64,000 nucleotides of DNA from contig NW_027488882.1 of NCBI RefSeq assembly GCF_050948215.1, forward strand, positions 124,001 to 188,000, written 5' to 3'. This document shows positions 40,561 to 53,309 of the stretch, in pieces. Source of the DNA: Halictus rubicundus (Eukaryota > Arthropoda > Insecta > Hymenoptera > Halictidae). The position numbers were made by a program, and so were the translations under genes. The notes below the pieces were generated by a model, which was not told the origin of the DNA, made no database searches, and saw nothing but the letters and a program-made list of their open reading frames with translations. How positions within the stretch are numbered: the first letter of the stretch is position 1; each line of letters starts with the position of its first letter.

Positions 40561-41204
40561 TATCCTATCCTCTATCCTATCCTATCCTCTATCCTATCCT
40601 ATTCTCTATCCTATCCTATCGTATCCTCTGTCCTATCCTATCCTCGATCCTATCCTATCCTCTATCGTATCCTATCGTCTATCCTATCATATCCTCTATC
40701 TTATCCTATCCTCTATACTATCCTATCCTCTATCCTATCCTATCCTCTATCCTATCCTATCCTCTATCATATCCTATCCTCTATCCTCTCCTATCCTCTA
40801 TCCTATCCTATCCTCTATCCTATCCTACCCTCTATCCTATCCTTTCGTATCCTCTATCGCATCCTATCCTCTATCCTATCCTATCCTCTATCCTATCCTA
40901 TCCTCTATACTATCCTATCCTCTATCCTATCCTATCCTCTATCCTATCCTATCCTCTATAATATCGTGTCCTCTATCATATCCTATCCTCATTCCTATAA
41001 TATCATCTGTCCTATCCTATCCTCTACCCTATCCAATCCCCTATCCTATCCTCTATCGTATCCTATGGTCTATCCTATCCTATCCTCTATCCTATCCTAT
41101 CCTCTATCATATCCTATCCTCTATCCTATTCTATCCTCCATCCTATCCAATCCTCTATCCTATCCTATCCTCTATCCTATCTTATTCTCTATCCTATCCT
41201 ATCG

Positions 41205-41344
41205 TATCCTCTGTCCTATCCTATCCTCGATCCTATCCTATCCTCTATCGTATCCTATCGTCTATCCTATCATATCCTCTGTCCTATCCTATCCTCGATC
41301 CTATCCTATCCTCTATCGTATCCTATCGTCTATCCTATCATATC
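41205..41344 (+). repeat. 68-bp (4 x 17) tandem pair with TCCTCGATCC
   Basis: Two copies of a four-monomer unit lie 68 bp apart (CGA at 41228 and 41296). Each reads CTCTGTCC, then CCTCGATCC, then CTCTATCGTATCC, then TATCGTCTATCC and CATATCC. A single copy lies at 40645. Confidence 0.88.
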
Positions 41345-41997
41345 CTCTATCCGATCCTATCCTCTATCCTATCCTATCCTCTATCCTATCCTATCCTCTA
41401 TCCTATCCTATCCTCTATCTTATCCTATCCTCTATCCTATGCAATCCTCTATCCTATCCTCTATCCTATCCTCTATCCGATCCTATCTTCTATCCTATCC
41501 TATCCTCTATCATATCCTATCCTCTATCCTATCCTATCCTCTATCCTATCTTATCCTCTATCCTATCCTATCATCTATCCTATCCTATCTTCTATCCTAT
41601 CCTATCCTCTATCATATCCTATCCTCTATCCTATCCTATAATCTATCCTATCCTATCCTCTATCCTATCCTATCCTCTATCATATCCTATCCTCTATCCT
41701 ATCCTATCCTCTATCCTATCCTATCCTCTATCGTCCCCTATCATCTATCCTATCCTATCCTCTATCATATCCTATCGTATCCCCTATCGTATCCTATCCT
41801 CTATCCTATCCTATCCTCTATTATATCCTATCCTCTATACTATCCTATCCTCTATCCTACTCTATCCTCTATCCTATCCAATCCTCTATACTATCCTATC
41901 CTCTATGCTATCCTATCGTATCCTCTATCCTATCCTAACGTATCCTCTATCCTATCCTATCATCTATCCTATCCTATCATCTATCCTATCCTATCGT

Positions 41998-42135
41998 ATC
42001 CTCTGTCCTATCCTATCCTCGATCCTATCCTATCCTCTATCGTATCCTATCGTCTATCCTATCATATCCTCTGTCCTATCCTATCCTCGATCCTATCCTA
42101 TCCTCTATCGTATCCTATCGTCTATCCTATCATAT
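41998..42135 (+). repeat. Second 68-bp tandem pair with TCCTCGATCC
   Basis: The same four-monomer unit occurs twice again (CGA at 42020 and 42088). Single TCCTCGATCC copies recur in the domain C units near 50,531, 55,898 and 59,415. A CCTTGATCC form occurs near 44,073, 47,018, 52,385 and 61,400. Confidence 0.88.
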
Positions 42136-43165
42136 CCTCTATCTTATCCTATCCTCTATACTATCCTATCCTCTATCCTATCCTATCCTCTATCCTATCC
42201 TATCCTCTATCATATCCTATCCTCTATCCTCTCCTATCCTCTATCCTATCCTATCCTCTATCCTATCCTACCCTCTATCCTATCCTTTCGTATCCTCTAT
42301 CGCATCCTATCCTCTATCCTATCCTATCCTCCACCCTATCCTATCCTCTATCCTATCCTATCCTCTATCCCATCCTATCCTCTATCTTATCCTATCCTCT
42401 ATCCTATCCTATCATCTATCCTATCCTATCTTCTATCCTATCCTATCCTCTATCATATCCTATCCTCTATCTTATCCTATCCTCTATCCTATCCTATCAT
42501 CTATCCTATCCTATCCTCTATCCTATCCTATCCTCTATCCTATCCTATCCTCTATCATATCCTATCCTCTATCCTATCCTATCGTCTATCCTATCATATC
42601 CTCTATCTTATCCTAACATCTATACTATCCTATCCTCTATCCTATCCTATCCTCTATCATATCCTATCCTCTATCCTCTCCTATCCTCTATCCTATCCTA
42701 TCCTCTACCCTATCCTACCCTCTATCCTATCCTTTCGTATCCTCTATCGCATCCTATCCTCTATCCTATCCTATCCTCTATCCCATCCTATCCTCTATCT
42801 TATCCTATCCTCTATCCTATCCTATCGTCTATCCTATCCTATCCTCTATCCTTTCCTATCCTCTATCCTATCCTATCCTCTATCCTATCCTTTCCTCTAT
42901 CCTATCCAATCCCCTATCATATCCTCTATCCGATCCTATCCTCTATCCTATCCTATCCTCTATCCTATCCTATCCTCTATCCAATCCTATCCTCTATCTT
43001 ATCCTATCCTCTATCCTATCCAATCCTCTATCCTATCCTCTATCCTATCCTCTATCCGATCCTATCTTCTATCCTATCCTATCCTCTATCATATCCTATC
43101 CTCTATCCTATCCTATCCTCTATCCTATCTTATCCTCTATCTTATCCTATCCTCTATCCTATTCT

Positions 43166-43691
43166 ATCATCTATCCTATCCTATCTTCTATCCTATCCTA
43201 TCCTCTATCATATCCTATCCTCTATCCTATCCTATCCTCTATCCTACCCTATCCTCTATCCTATCCTATCCTCTATCCTATCCTATCCTCTATCCTATCC
43301 TATCCTCTACAATATCGTATCCTCTATCATATCCTTTCCTCTTTCCTATAATATCATCTATCCTATCGTATCCTCTATCTTATCCTATCCTCTATCCTAT
43401 CCTATCATCTATCCTATCCTATCCTCTATCCTATCCTATCCTCTATCCTATCCTATCCTCTATCATATCCTATCCTCTATCCTATCCTATCGTCTATCCT
43501 ATCATATCCTCTATCATATCCTATCCTCTATCCTCTCCTATCCTCAATCCTATCCTATCCTCTATCCTATCCTATCCTCTATCACATCCTATCCTCTATC
43601 CTCTCCTATCCTCTATCCTATCCTATCCTCTACCCTATCCTACCCTCTATCCTATCCATTCGTATCCTCTATCGCATCCTATCCTCTATCA
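43166..43691 (+). repeat. Domain C unit 0, tail only
   Basis: These 526 bp match the last 526 bp of unit 2 (51,478-52,003) at an offset of 8,312, which equals 2,945 + 5,367. Shared marks are ACAATATCG (43309/51621) and CCATTCGTATCC (CG at 43661/51973), the latter a T-to-A change not seen in units 3 and 4. A visible difference is CTATCCTACCC preceded by CTC here and by CTG at about 51,550. Confidence 0.85.
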
Positions 43692-46636
43692 TATCCTATC
43701 CTCTATCCTCTCCTATCCTCTATCCTATCCTATCCTCTATCCTATCCTACCCTCTATCCTATCCTTTCGTATTCTCTATCGCATCCTATCCTCTATCCTA
43801 TCCTACCCTCTATCCTATCCTATCGTATCCTCTATCGTATCCTATCCTCTATCCTATCCTATCCTCTATTATATCCTATCCCCTATACTATCCTATCCTC
43901 TATCCTACCCTATCCTCTATCCTATCCTATCCTTTATCCTAGCCTATCCTCTATCATATCCTATCCTCTATCCTATTCTATCCTCTATCCTATCCTATCC
44001 TCTATCCTATCCTATCCTCTATCCTATCCTATTCTCTATCCTATCCTATCGTATCCTCTGTCCTATCCAATCCTTGATCCTATCCTCTCCTCTATCGTAT
44101 CTTATCGTCTATCCTATCCTATCCTCTATCCTATCCTACCCTCTATCCTATCCTTTCGTATCCTCTATCGCATCCTATCCTCTATCCTATCCTATACTCT
44201 ATCTTATCCTATCCTCTATACTATCCTATCCTCTATCCTATCCTATCCTCTATCCTATCCTATCCTCTATCATATCCTATCCTCTATCCTCTCCTATCCT
44301 CTATCCTATCCTATCCTCTATCCTATCCTACCCTCTATCCTATCCTTTCGTATCCTCTATCGCATCCTATCCTCTATCCTATCCTATCCTCTATCCTATC
44401 CTATCCTCTATACTATCCTATCCTCTATCCTATCCTATCCTCTATACTATCCTATCGTCTATCCTATCCTATCCTATTCTCTATCCTATGCTATCGTCTA
44501 TCCTATCCTATCCTCTATCCTATCCTACAGTCTATCCTATCCTATCGTATCCTATCCTCTATCCTATCCTATCCTCTATTATATCCTATCCCCTATACTA
44601 TCCTATCATCTATCCTATCCTATCCTCTATCCTATCTGATCCTCTATCTTATCCTATCCTCTATCCTATCCTATCCTCTATCCTATCCTATCCTATCCTC
44701 TATCCTAACCTATCCTCTATCCTATCCTATTCTCCCTCCTATCCTATCTTATCCTCTACCGCCTCCTATCCTGTATCCGATCCAATCCCGTAGCGTCTAC
44801 CGTATCATATTCTCTATCCTATCCAATCCTCTATCCTATCCGATCCACTATCATATCCTATCCTCTATCCTATCCTATCCTCTATAATATCGTATCCTCT
44901 ATCATATCCTATCCTCATTCCTATAATATCATCTGTCCTATCCTATCCTCTATCCTATCCAATCCCCTATCCTATCCTCTATCGTATCCTATGCTCTATC
45001 CTATCCTATCCTCTATCCTATCCTATCCTCTATCCTATCCTATCCTCTATCCTATCCTTTCGTATCCTCTATCGTATCCTATCCTCTATCCTATCCTATC
45101 GTATCCTCTATCGTATCCTATCCTCTATCCTATCCTATCCTATCATCTATCCTATCCTATCCTCTATCCTATCCTATCCTATCCTCTATCTTATCCTATC
45201 CTCTATCCTATCCTATCATCTATCATATCCTATCCTCTATCCAATCCTATCCTCTATCCTATCCTATCCTCTATCCTCTCCTATCCTCAATCCTATCCTA
45301 TCCTCTATACTATCCTATCTTCTATCCTATCCTATCCTCTATCCTATCCTATCCTCTATCATATCCTATCCTCTATCCTATCCTATCCTCTATCCTATCT
45401 TATCCTCTATCTTATCCTATCCTCTATCCTATCCTATCATCTATCCTATCCTATCCTCTATCCTATCCTATCCTCTATCATATCCTATCCTCTATCTTAT
45501 CCTATCCTATCCTATCCTATCCTCTATCCTATCCTATCCTTTATTCTATCCAATCCCCTATCCTATCCTCTATCCTATCTTATCCTCTATCCTATCCTAT
45601 CGTATCCTCTATCGTATCCTATCCTCTATCCTATCCTATCCTCTATCCTATCCAATCCCCTATCCTATCCTCTATCCGATACTATCCTCTATCTTATCCT
45701 ATCCTCTATCCTATCCTATCATCTATCCTATCCTATCCTCTATCCTATCCTATCCTCTATCATATCCTATCCTCTATCCTATCCTATACTCTATCCTATC
45801 TTATCCTCTATCTTATCCTATCCTCTATCCTATCCTCTATCCTATCCTATCCTTTATTCTATCCAATCCCCTATCCTATCCTCTATCCGATCCTATCCTC
45901 TATCCTATCCTATCCTCTATCCTATCCTATCCCCTATCCTGTCCTATCCTCTATCCCATCCTATCCTCTATCCTATCCTATCCTCTATCCTATCCTATCC
46001 TCTATCCTATCCTATCCTCTATCCTATCCTATCCTCTATCCTATCCTATCCTCTATCCTATCCTATCCACTACAATATCGTATCCTCTATCATATCCTTT
46101 CCTCTTTCCTATAATATCATCTATCCTATCCTATCCTCTATCTTATCCTATCCTCTATCCTATCCTATCATCTATCCTATCCTATTATCTATCCTATCCT
46201 ATCCTCTATCCTATCCTATCCTCTATCCTATCCTATCCTCTATCCTATCCTATCCTCTATCCTATCCTATCCTCTATCCTATCCTATCCACTACAATATC
46301 GTATCCTCTATCATATCCTTTCCTCTTTCCTATAATATCATCTATCCTATCCTATCATCTATCTTATCCTATCCTCTATCCTATCCTGTCATCTATCCTA
46401 TACTATCCTCTATCCTATCCTATCCTCTATCCTATCCTATCCTCTATCCTATCCTATCCTCTATCCTATCCTATCCTCTACAATATCGTATCCTCTATCC
46501 TATCCTTTCCTCTTTCCTATAATATCATCTATCCTATCCTATCCTCTATCTTATCCTATCCTCTATCCTATCCTATCATCTATCCTATCCTATTATCTAT
46601 CCTATCCTATCCTCTATCCTATCCTATCCTCTATCC
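43692..46636 (+). repeat. Domain C higher-order unit 1 (2,945 bp, short form)
   Basis: The unit starts just after a CATATCC monomer with CTCTCC, then TACCC, TTTCGTATTC and CGCATCC. Against unit 2, the CGTATTC mark (43768/46713), TACAGTCTATCC (CAG at 44528/47473), TAGCG (44791/47736) and ATG (44991/47936) all sit at +2,945. The sequence returns to the unit start at 46,637. Compared with the full 5,367-bp form, it lacks the last 2,422 bp. ACAATATCG blocks lie at 46072, 46293 and 46480. Confidence 0.9.
44732..44997 (+). repeat. Landmark block, alpha form, unit 1
   Basis: This is the least periodic stretch of the satellite. In order it shows CTCCCTCC, CTTATCC, CTACCGCC, CTGTATCCGATCC, CCCGTAGCGTCTACCG, CATATTC, CCGATCCACTATC, CTATAATATCG, CATTCCTATAATATCATC, CTGTCC, CCAATCCCC and CTATGCTC. 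The TAG of GTAGCG (44791) closes one + frame and the ATG 200 bp later opens another, which is why apparent reading frames begin and end here. The block is probably old sequence that drifted and was then carried along by amplification. Confidence 0.9.
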
Positions 46637-47676
46637 TATCCTATCCTCTATCCTCTCCTATCCTCTATCCTATCCTATCCTCTATCCTATCCTACCCTCT
46701 ATCCTATCCTTTCGTATTCTCTATCGCATCCTATCCTCTATCCTATCCTACCCTCTATCCTATCCTATCGTATCCTCTATCGTATCCTATCCTCTATCCT
46801 ATCCTATCCTCTATTATATCCTATCCCCTATACTATCCTATCCTCTATCCTACCCTATCCTCTATCCTATCCTATCCTTTATCCTAGCCTATCCTCTATC
46901 ATATCCTATCCTCTATCCTATTCTATCCTCTATCCTATCCTATCCTCTATCCTATCCTATCCTCTATCCTATCCTATTCTCTATCCTATCCTATCGTATC
47001 CTCTGTCCTATCCAATCCTTGATCCTATCCTCTCCTCTATCGTATCTTATCGTCTATCCTATCCTATCCTCTATCCTATCCTACCCTCTATCCTATCCTT
47101 TCGTATCCTCTATCGCATCCTATCCTCTATCCTATCCTATACTCTATCTTATCCTATCCTCTATACTATCCTATCCTCTATCCTATCCTATCCTCTATCC
47201 TATCCTATCCTCTATCATATCCTATCCTCTATCCTCTCCTATCCTCTATCCTATCCTATCCTCTATCCTATCCTACCCTCTATCCTATCCTTTCGTATCC
47301 TCTATCGCATCCTATCCTCTATCCTATCCTATCCTCTATCCTATCCTATCCTCTATACTATCCTATCCTCTATCCTATCCTATCCTCTATACTATCCTAT
47401 CGTCTATCCTATCCTATCCTATTCTCTATCCTATGCTATCGTCTATCCTATCCTATCCTCTATCCTATCCTACAGTCTATCCTATCCTATCGTATCCTAT
47501 CCTCTATCCTATCCTATCCTCTATTATATCCTATCCCCTATACTATCCTATCATCTATCCTATCCTATCCTCTATCCTATCTGATCCTCTATCTTATCCT
47601 ATCCTCTATCCTATCCTATCCTCTATCCTATCCTATCCTATCCTCTATCCTAACCTATCCTCTATCCTATCCTATT

Positions 47677-47942
47677 CTCCCTCCTATCCTATCTTATCCT
47701 CTACCGCCTCCTATCCTGTATCCGATCCAATCCCGTAGCGTCTACCGTATCATATTCTCTATCCTATCCAATCCTCTATCCTATCCGATCCACTATCATA
47801 TCCTATCCTCTATCCTATCCTATCCTCTATAATATCGTATCCTCTATCATATCCTATCCTCATTCCTATAATATCATCTGTCCTATCCTATCCTCTATCC
47901 TATCCAATCCCCTATCCTATCCTCTATCGTATCCTATGCTCT
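47677..47942 (+). repeat. Landmark block, alpha form, unit 2
   Basis: Same order of variants as the block in unit 1, with TAGCG at 47736 and ATG exactly 200 bp later at 47936. CTTATCC precedes CTACCGCC, which defines the alpha form. Confidence 0.9.
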
Positions 47943-49009
47943 ATCCTATCCTATCCTCTATCCTATCCTATCCTCTATCCTATCCTATCCTCTATCCTAT
48001 CCTTTCGTATCCTCTATCGTATCCTATCCTCTATCCTATCCTATCGTATCCTCTATCGTATCCTATCCTCTATCCTATCCTATCCTATCATCTATCCTAT
48101 CCTATCCTCTATCCTATCCTATCCTATCCTCTATCTTATCCTATCCTCTATCCTATCCTATCATCTATCATATCCTATCCTCTATCCAATCCTATCCTCT
48201 ATCCTATCCTATCCTCTATCCTCTCCTATCCTCAATCCTATCCTATCCTCTATACTATCCTATCTTCTATCCTATCCTATCCTCTATCCTATCCTATCCT
48301 CTATCATATCCTATCCTCTATCCTATCCTATCCTCTATCCTATCTTATCCTCTATCTTATCCTATCCTCTATCCTATCCTATCATCTATCCTATCCTATC
48401 CTCTATCCTATCCTATCCTCTATCATATCCTATCCTCTATCTTATCCTATCCTATCCTATCCTATCCTCTATCCTATCCTATCCTTTATTCTATCCAATC
48501 CCCTATCCTATCCTCTATCCTATCTTATCCTCTATCCTATCCTATCGTATCCTCTATCGTATCCTATCCTCTATCCTATCCTATCCTCTATCCTATCCAA
48601 TCCCCTATCCTATCCTCTATCCGATACTATCCTCTATCTTATCCTATCCTCTATCCTATCCTATCATCTATCCTATCCTATCCTCTATCCTATCCTATCC
48701 TCTATCATATCCTATCCTCTATCCTATCCTATACTCTATCCTATCTTATCCTCTATCTTATCCTATCCTCTATCCTATCCTCTATCCTATCCTATCCTTT
48801 ATTCTATCCAATCCCCTATCCTATCCTCTATCCGATCCTATCCTCTATCCTATCCTATCCTCTATCCTATCCTATCCCCTATCCTGTCCTATCCTCTATC
48901 CCATCCTATCCTCTATCCTATCCTATCCTCTATCCTATCCTATCCTCTATCCTATCCTATCCTCTATCCTATCCTATCCTCTATCCTATCCTATCCTCTA
49001 TCCTATCCT

Positions 49010-49870
49010 ATCCACTACAATATCGTATCCTCTATCATATCCTTTCCTCTTTCCTATAATATCATCTATCCTATCCTATCCTCTATCTTATCCTATCCTC
49101 TATCCTATCCTATCATCTATCCTATCCTATTATCTATCCTATCCTATCCTCTATCCTATCCTATCCTCTATCCTATCCTATCCTCTATCCTATCCTATCC
49201 TCTATCCTATCCTATCCTCTATCCTATCCTATCCACTACAATATCGTATCCTCTATCATATCCTTTCCTCTTTCCTATAATATCATCTATCCTATCCTAT
49301 CATCTATCTTATCCTATCCTCTATCCTATCCTGTCATCTATCCTATACTATCCTCTATCCTATCCTATCCTCTATCCTATCCTATCCTCTATCCTATCCT
49401 ATCCTCTATCCTATCCTATCCTCTACAATATCGTATCCTCTATCCTATCCTTTCCTCTTTCCTATAATATCATCTATCCTATCCTATCCTCTATCTTATC
49501 CTATCCTCTATCCTATCCTATCATCTATCCTATCCTATTATCTATCCTATCCTATCCTCTATCCTATCCTATCCTCTATCCTATCCTATCCTCTATCCTA
49601 TCCTATCCTCTATCCTATCCTATCCTCTACAATATCGTATCCTCTATCATATCCTTTCCTCTTTCCTATAATATCATCTATCCTATCCTATCCTCTATCC
49701 TATCCTATCCTCTATCCTATCCTATCCTCTATCCTATCCTATCCTCTATCCTATCCTATCCTCTATCCTATCCTATTCTCTATCCTATCCTATCCTCTAT
49801 CCTATCCTATCCTCTACAATATCGTATCCTCTATCATATCCTTTCCTCTTTCCTATAATATCATCTATCC
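49010..49870 (+). repeat. Nested 11-13-monomer higher-order repeat with ACAATATCG
   Basis: Five blocks reading CTACAATATCG, CATATCC (CCTATCC in one), TTTCCTCTTTCC and TATAATATCATC start at 49017, 49238, 49425, 49629 and 49816. The spacings are 221, 187, 204 and 187 bp, exactly 13, 11, 12 and 11 monomers of 17 bp. The same cluster recurs at 54384-55183 and 57918-58700, and in part at 46072-46480 and 63399-63994. Confidence 0.9.
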
Positions 49871-50936
49871 TATCGTATCCTCTATCTTATCCTATCCTCT
49901 ATCCTATCCCCTCCTCTATCCTATCCTATCCTCTATACTATCCTATCCTATCCTCTATCCTATCCAATCCCCTATCCTATCCTCTATCCTATCCTATGCT
50001 CTATCCTATCATATCCTCAATCATATCCTATCCTCTATCCTATCCTATGCTCTATCCTATCCTATCCTCTATACTATCCTATCCTCTATCCTATCCTATC
50101 CTCTATCCTATCCTATCCTCTATCATATCCTATCCTCTATCCTATCCTATCCTCTATCCTATCCTATCCTCTATCGTCTCCTATCATCTATCCTATCCTA
50201 TCCTCTATCATATCCTATCGTATCCCCTATCGTATCCTATCCTCTATCCTCTCCTATCCTCTATTATATCCTATCCTCTATACTATCCTATCCTCTATCC
50301 TATTCTATCCTCTATCCTATCCTATCCTTTATTCTATCCAATCCCCTATCCTATCCTCTATCCGATCCTATCCTCTATCCTATCCTATCCTCTATCCTAT
50401 CCTATACTCTATCTTATCCTATCCTCTATCGTATCCTATGCTCTATCCTATCCTATCCTCTATCCTATCCTATCCTCTATCCTATCCTATTCTCTATCCT
50501 ATCCTATCGTATCCTCTGTCCTATCCTATCCTCGATCCTATCCTATCCTCTATCCTATCCTATCCTCTATACTATCCTATACTCTATCCTATCCTATCCT
50601 ATCCTCTATCCTATCCTATCCTATCCTCTATCTTATCCTATCCTCTATCCTATCCTATCATCTATCCTATCCTATCCTCTATCCTATTCTATCCTCTACC
50701 CTATCCTATCCTCTATCCTATCCTCTCCTCTATCCTATCCTATCCTCTATCCTATCCAATCCTCTATCCTATCCTCTATCGTATCCTATCCTCTATCCTA
50801 TACTATCCTATCCTCTATCCTATCCTATCCTCTATCCTATCTGATCCTCTATCTTATCCTATCCTCTATCCTATCCTATCCTCTATCCTATCCTATCCTA
50901 TCCTCTATCCTAACCTATCCTCTATCCTATCCTATT

Positions 50937-51205
50937 CTCCCTCCTATCCTATCCTATCCTCTACCGCCTCCTATCCTGTATCCGATCCAATCCCGTAGCG
51001 TCTACCGTATCATATTCTCTATCCTATCCAATCCTCTATCCTATCCGATCCACTATCATATCCTATCCTCTATCCTATCCTATCCTCTATAATATCGTAT
51101 CCTCTATCATATCCTATCCTCATTCCTATAATATCATCTGTCCTATCCTATCCTCTATCCTATCCAATCCCCTATCCTATCCCCTATCCTATCCTCTATC
51201 GTATC
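50937..51205 (+). repeat. Landmark block, beta form, unit 2
   Basis: TAGCG lies at 50996. It differs from alpha in three ways: CCTATCC instead of CTTATCC before CTACCGCC, a doubled CCCCTATCC word near the end, and loss of the ATG (CTATCCTC instead of CTATGCTC). Confidence 0.9.
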
Positions 51206-53043
51206 CTATCCTCTATCCTATCCTATCGTATCCTCTATCGTATTCTATCCTCTATCCTATCCTATCCTATCATCTATCCTATCCTATCCTCTATCCTATC
51301 CTATCCTATCCTCTATCTTATCCTATCCTCTATCCTATCCTATCATCTATCATATCCTATCCTCTATCCAATCCTATCCTCTATCCTATCCTATCCTCTA
51401 TCCTCTCCTATCCTCAATCCTATCCTATCCTCTATACTATCCTATCCTCTATCCTATCCTATCCTCTATCCTATCCTATCATCTATCCTATCCTATCTTC
51501 TATCCTATCCTATCCTCTATCATATCCTATCCTCTATCCTATCCTATCCTGTATCCTACCCTATCCTCTATCCTATCCTATCCTCTATCCTATCCTATCC
51601 TCTATCCTATCCTATCCTCTACAATATCGTATCCTCTATCATATCCTTTCCTCTTTCCTATAATATCATCTATCCTATCGTATCCTCTATCTTATCCTAT
51701 CCTCTATCCTATCCTATCATCTATCCTATCCTATCCTCTATCCTATCCTATCCTCTATCCTATCCTATCCTCTATCATATCCTATCCTCTATCCTATCCT
51801 ATCGTCTATCCTATCATATCCTCTATCATATCCTATCCTCTATCCTCTCCTATCCTCAATCCTATCCTATCCTCTATCCTATCCTATCCTCTATCACATC
51901 CTATCCTCTATCCTCTCCTATCCTCTATCCTATCCTATCCTCTACCCTATCCTACCCTCTATCCTATCCATTCGTATCCTCTATCGCATCCTATCCTCTA
52001 TCATATCCTATCCTCTATCCTCTCCTATCCTCTATCCTATCCTATCCTCTATCCTATCCTACCCTCTATCCTATCCTTTCGTATTCTCTATCGCATCCTA
52101 TCCTCTATCCTATCCTACCCTCTATCCTATCCTATCGTATCCTCTATCGTATCCTATCCTCTATCCTATCCTATCCTCTATTATATCCTATCCCCTATAC
52201 TATCCTATCCTCTATCCTACCCTATCCTCTATCCTATCCTATCCTTTATCCTAGCCTATCCTCTATCATATCCTATCCTCTATCCTATTCTATCCTCTAT
52301 CCTATCCTATCCTCTATCCTATCCTATCCTCTATCCTATCCTATTCTCTATCCTATCCTATCGTATCCTCTGTCCTATCCAATCCTTGATCCTATCCTCT
52401 CCTCTATCGTATCTTATCGTCTATCCTATCCTATCCTCTATCCTATCCTACCCTCTATCCTATCCTTTCGTATCCTCTATCGCATCCTATCCTCTATCCT
52501 ATCCTATACTCTATCTTATCCTATCCTCTATACTATCCTATCCTCTATCCTATCCTATCCTCTATCCTATCCTATCCTCTATCATATCCTATCCTCTATC
52601 CTCTCCTATCCTCTATCCTATCCTATCCTCTATCCTATCCTACCCTCTATCCTATCCTTTCGTATCCTCTATCGCATCCTATCCTCTATCCTATCCTATC
52701 CTCTATCCTATCCTATCCTCTATACTATCCTATCCTCTATCCTATCCTATCCTCTATACTATCCTATCGTCTATCCTATCCTATCCTATTCTCTATCCTA
52801 TGCTATCGTCTATCCTATCCTATCCTCTATCCTATCCTACAGTCTATCCTATCCTATCGTATCCTATCCTCTATCCTATCCTATCCTCTATTATATCCTA
52901 TCCCCTATACTATCCTATCATCTATCCTATCCTATCCTCTATCCTATCTGATCCTCTATCTTATCCTATCCTCTATCCTATCCTATCCTCTATCCTATCC
53001 TATCCTATCCTCTATCCTAACCTATCCTCTATCCTATCCTATT

Positions 53044-53309
53044 CTCCCTCCTATCCTATCTTATCCTCTACCGCCTCCTATCCTGTATCCGATCCAATCC
53101 CGTAGCGTCTACCGTATCATATTCTCTATCCTATCCAATCCTCTATCCTATCCGATCCACTATCATATCCTATCCTCTATCCTATCCTATCCTCTATAAT
53201 ATCGTATCCTCTATCATATCCTATCCTCATTCCTATAATATCATCTGTCCTATCCTATCCTCTATCCTATCCAATCCCCTATCCTATCCTCTATCGTATC
53301 CTATGCTCT
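53044..53309 (+). repeat. Landmark block, alpha form, unit 3
   Basis: TAGCG lies at 53103 and ATG at 53303. It matches the unit 2 alpha block at +5,367. Confidence 0.9.

Larger units (their letters stand above)
40561..43165 (+). repeat. Proximal part of domain C, irregular
   Basis: This stretch repeats the window start at 40,761-41,065 and then mixes CATATCC, TTATCC, CTCTCC and CGCATCC variants without a clear long period. It holds the 68-bp tandem pairs listed separately. A CTATGGTCTATCC phrase at about 41,064 replaces the usual CTATGCTC. It does not align with the regular units to its right at a constant offset until about 43,166. No gene is present. Confidence 0.75.
46637..52003 (+). repeat. 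Domain C higher-order unit 2 (5,367 bp, full form)
   Basis: This is the full-length reference unit. Landmark blocks lie at 1,099 bp (TAGCG at 47736) and 4,359 bp (50996) into the unit. ACAATATCG blocks lie at 49017, 49238, 49425, 49629, 49816 and 51621. It matches unit 3 at a constant +5,367, with few differences seen by eye: CCCCTATCCTG against CCCCAATCCTG near 48,879/54,246, CTCCCTCC against CTCCCCCC near 50,939/56,306, and GTATTCTATCC against GTATCCTATCC near 51,241/56,608. Confidence 0.92.

Noticed and set aside
40966..44793. A 1,275-codon open frame, and similar long frames at 361-3612, 34798-37380, 44991-47738, 47936-49858 and 53303-55225
   Set aside because: They encode only the translated satellite repeat, start at chance ATG/GTG/TTG variants, overlap frames of equal quality in other phases, and end at chance variants. 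No domain, no codon-position bias and no gene context.
44732..44997. Landmark block as an inserted mobile element or unique sequence
   Set aside because: It is still made of diverged CCTAT/CCTCTAT words, has no terminal inverted repeats or target-site duplication that I can see, and no coding capacity.
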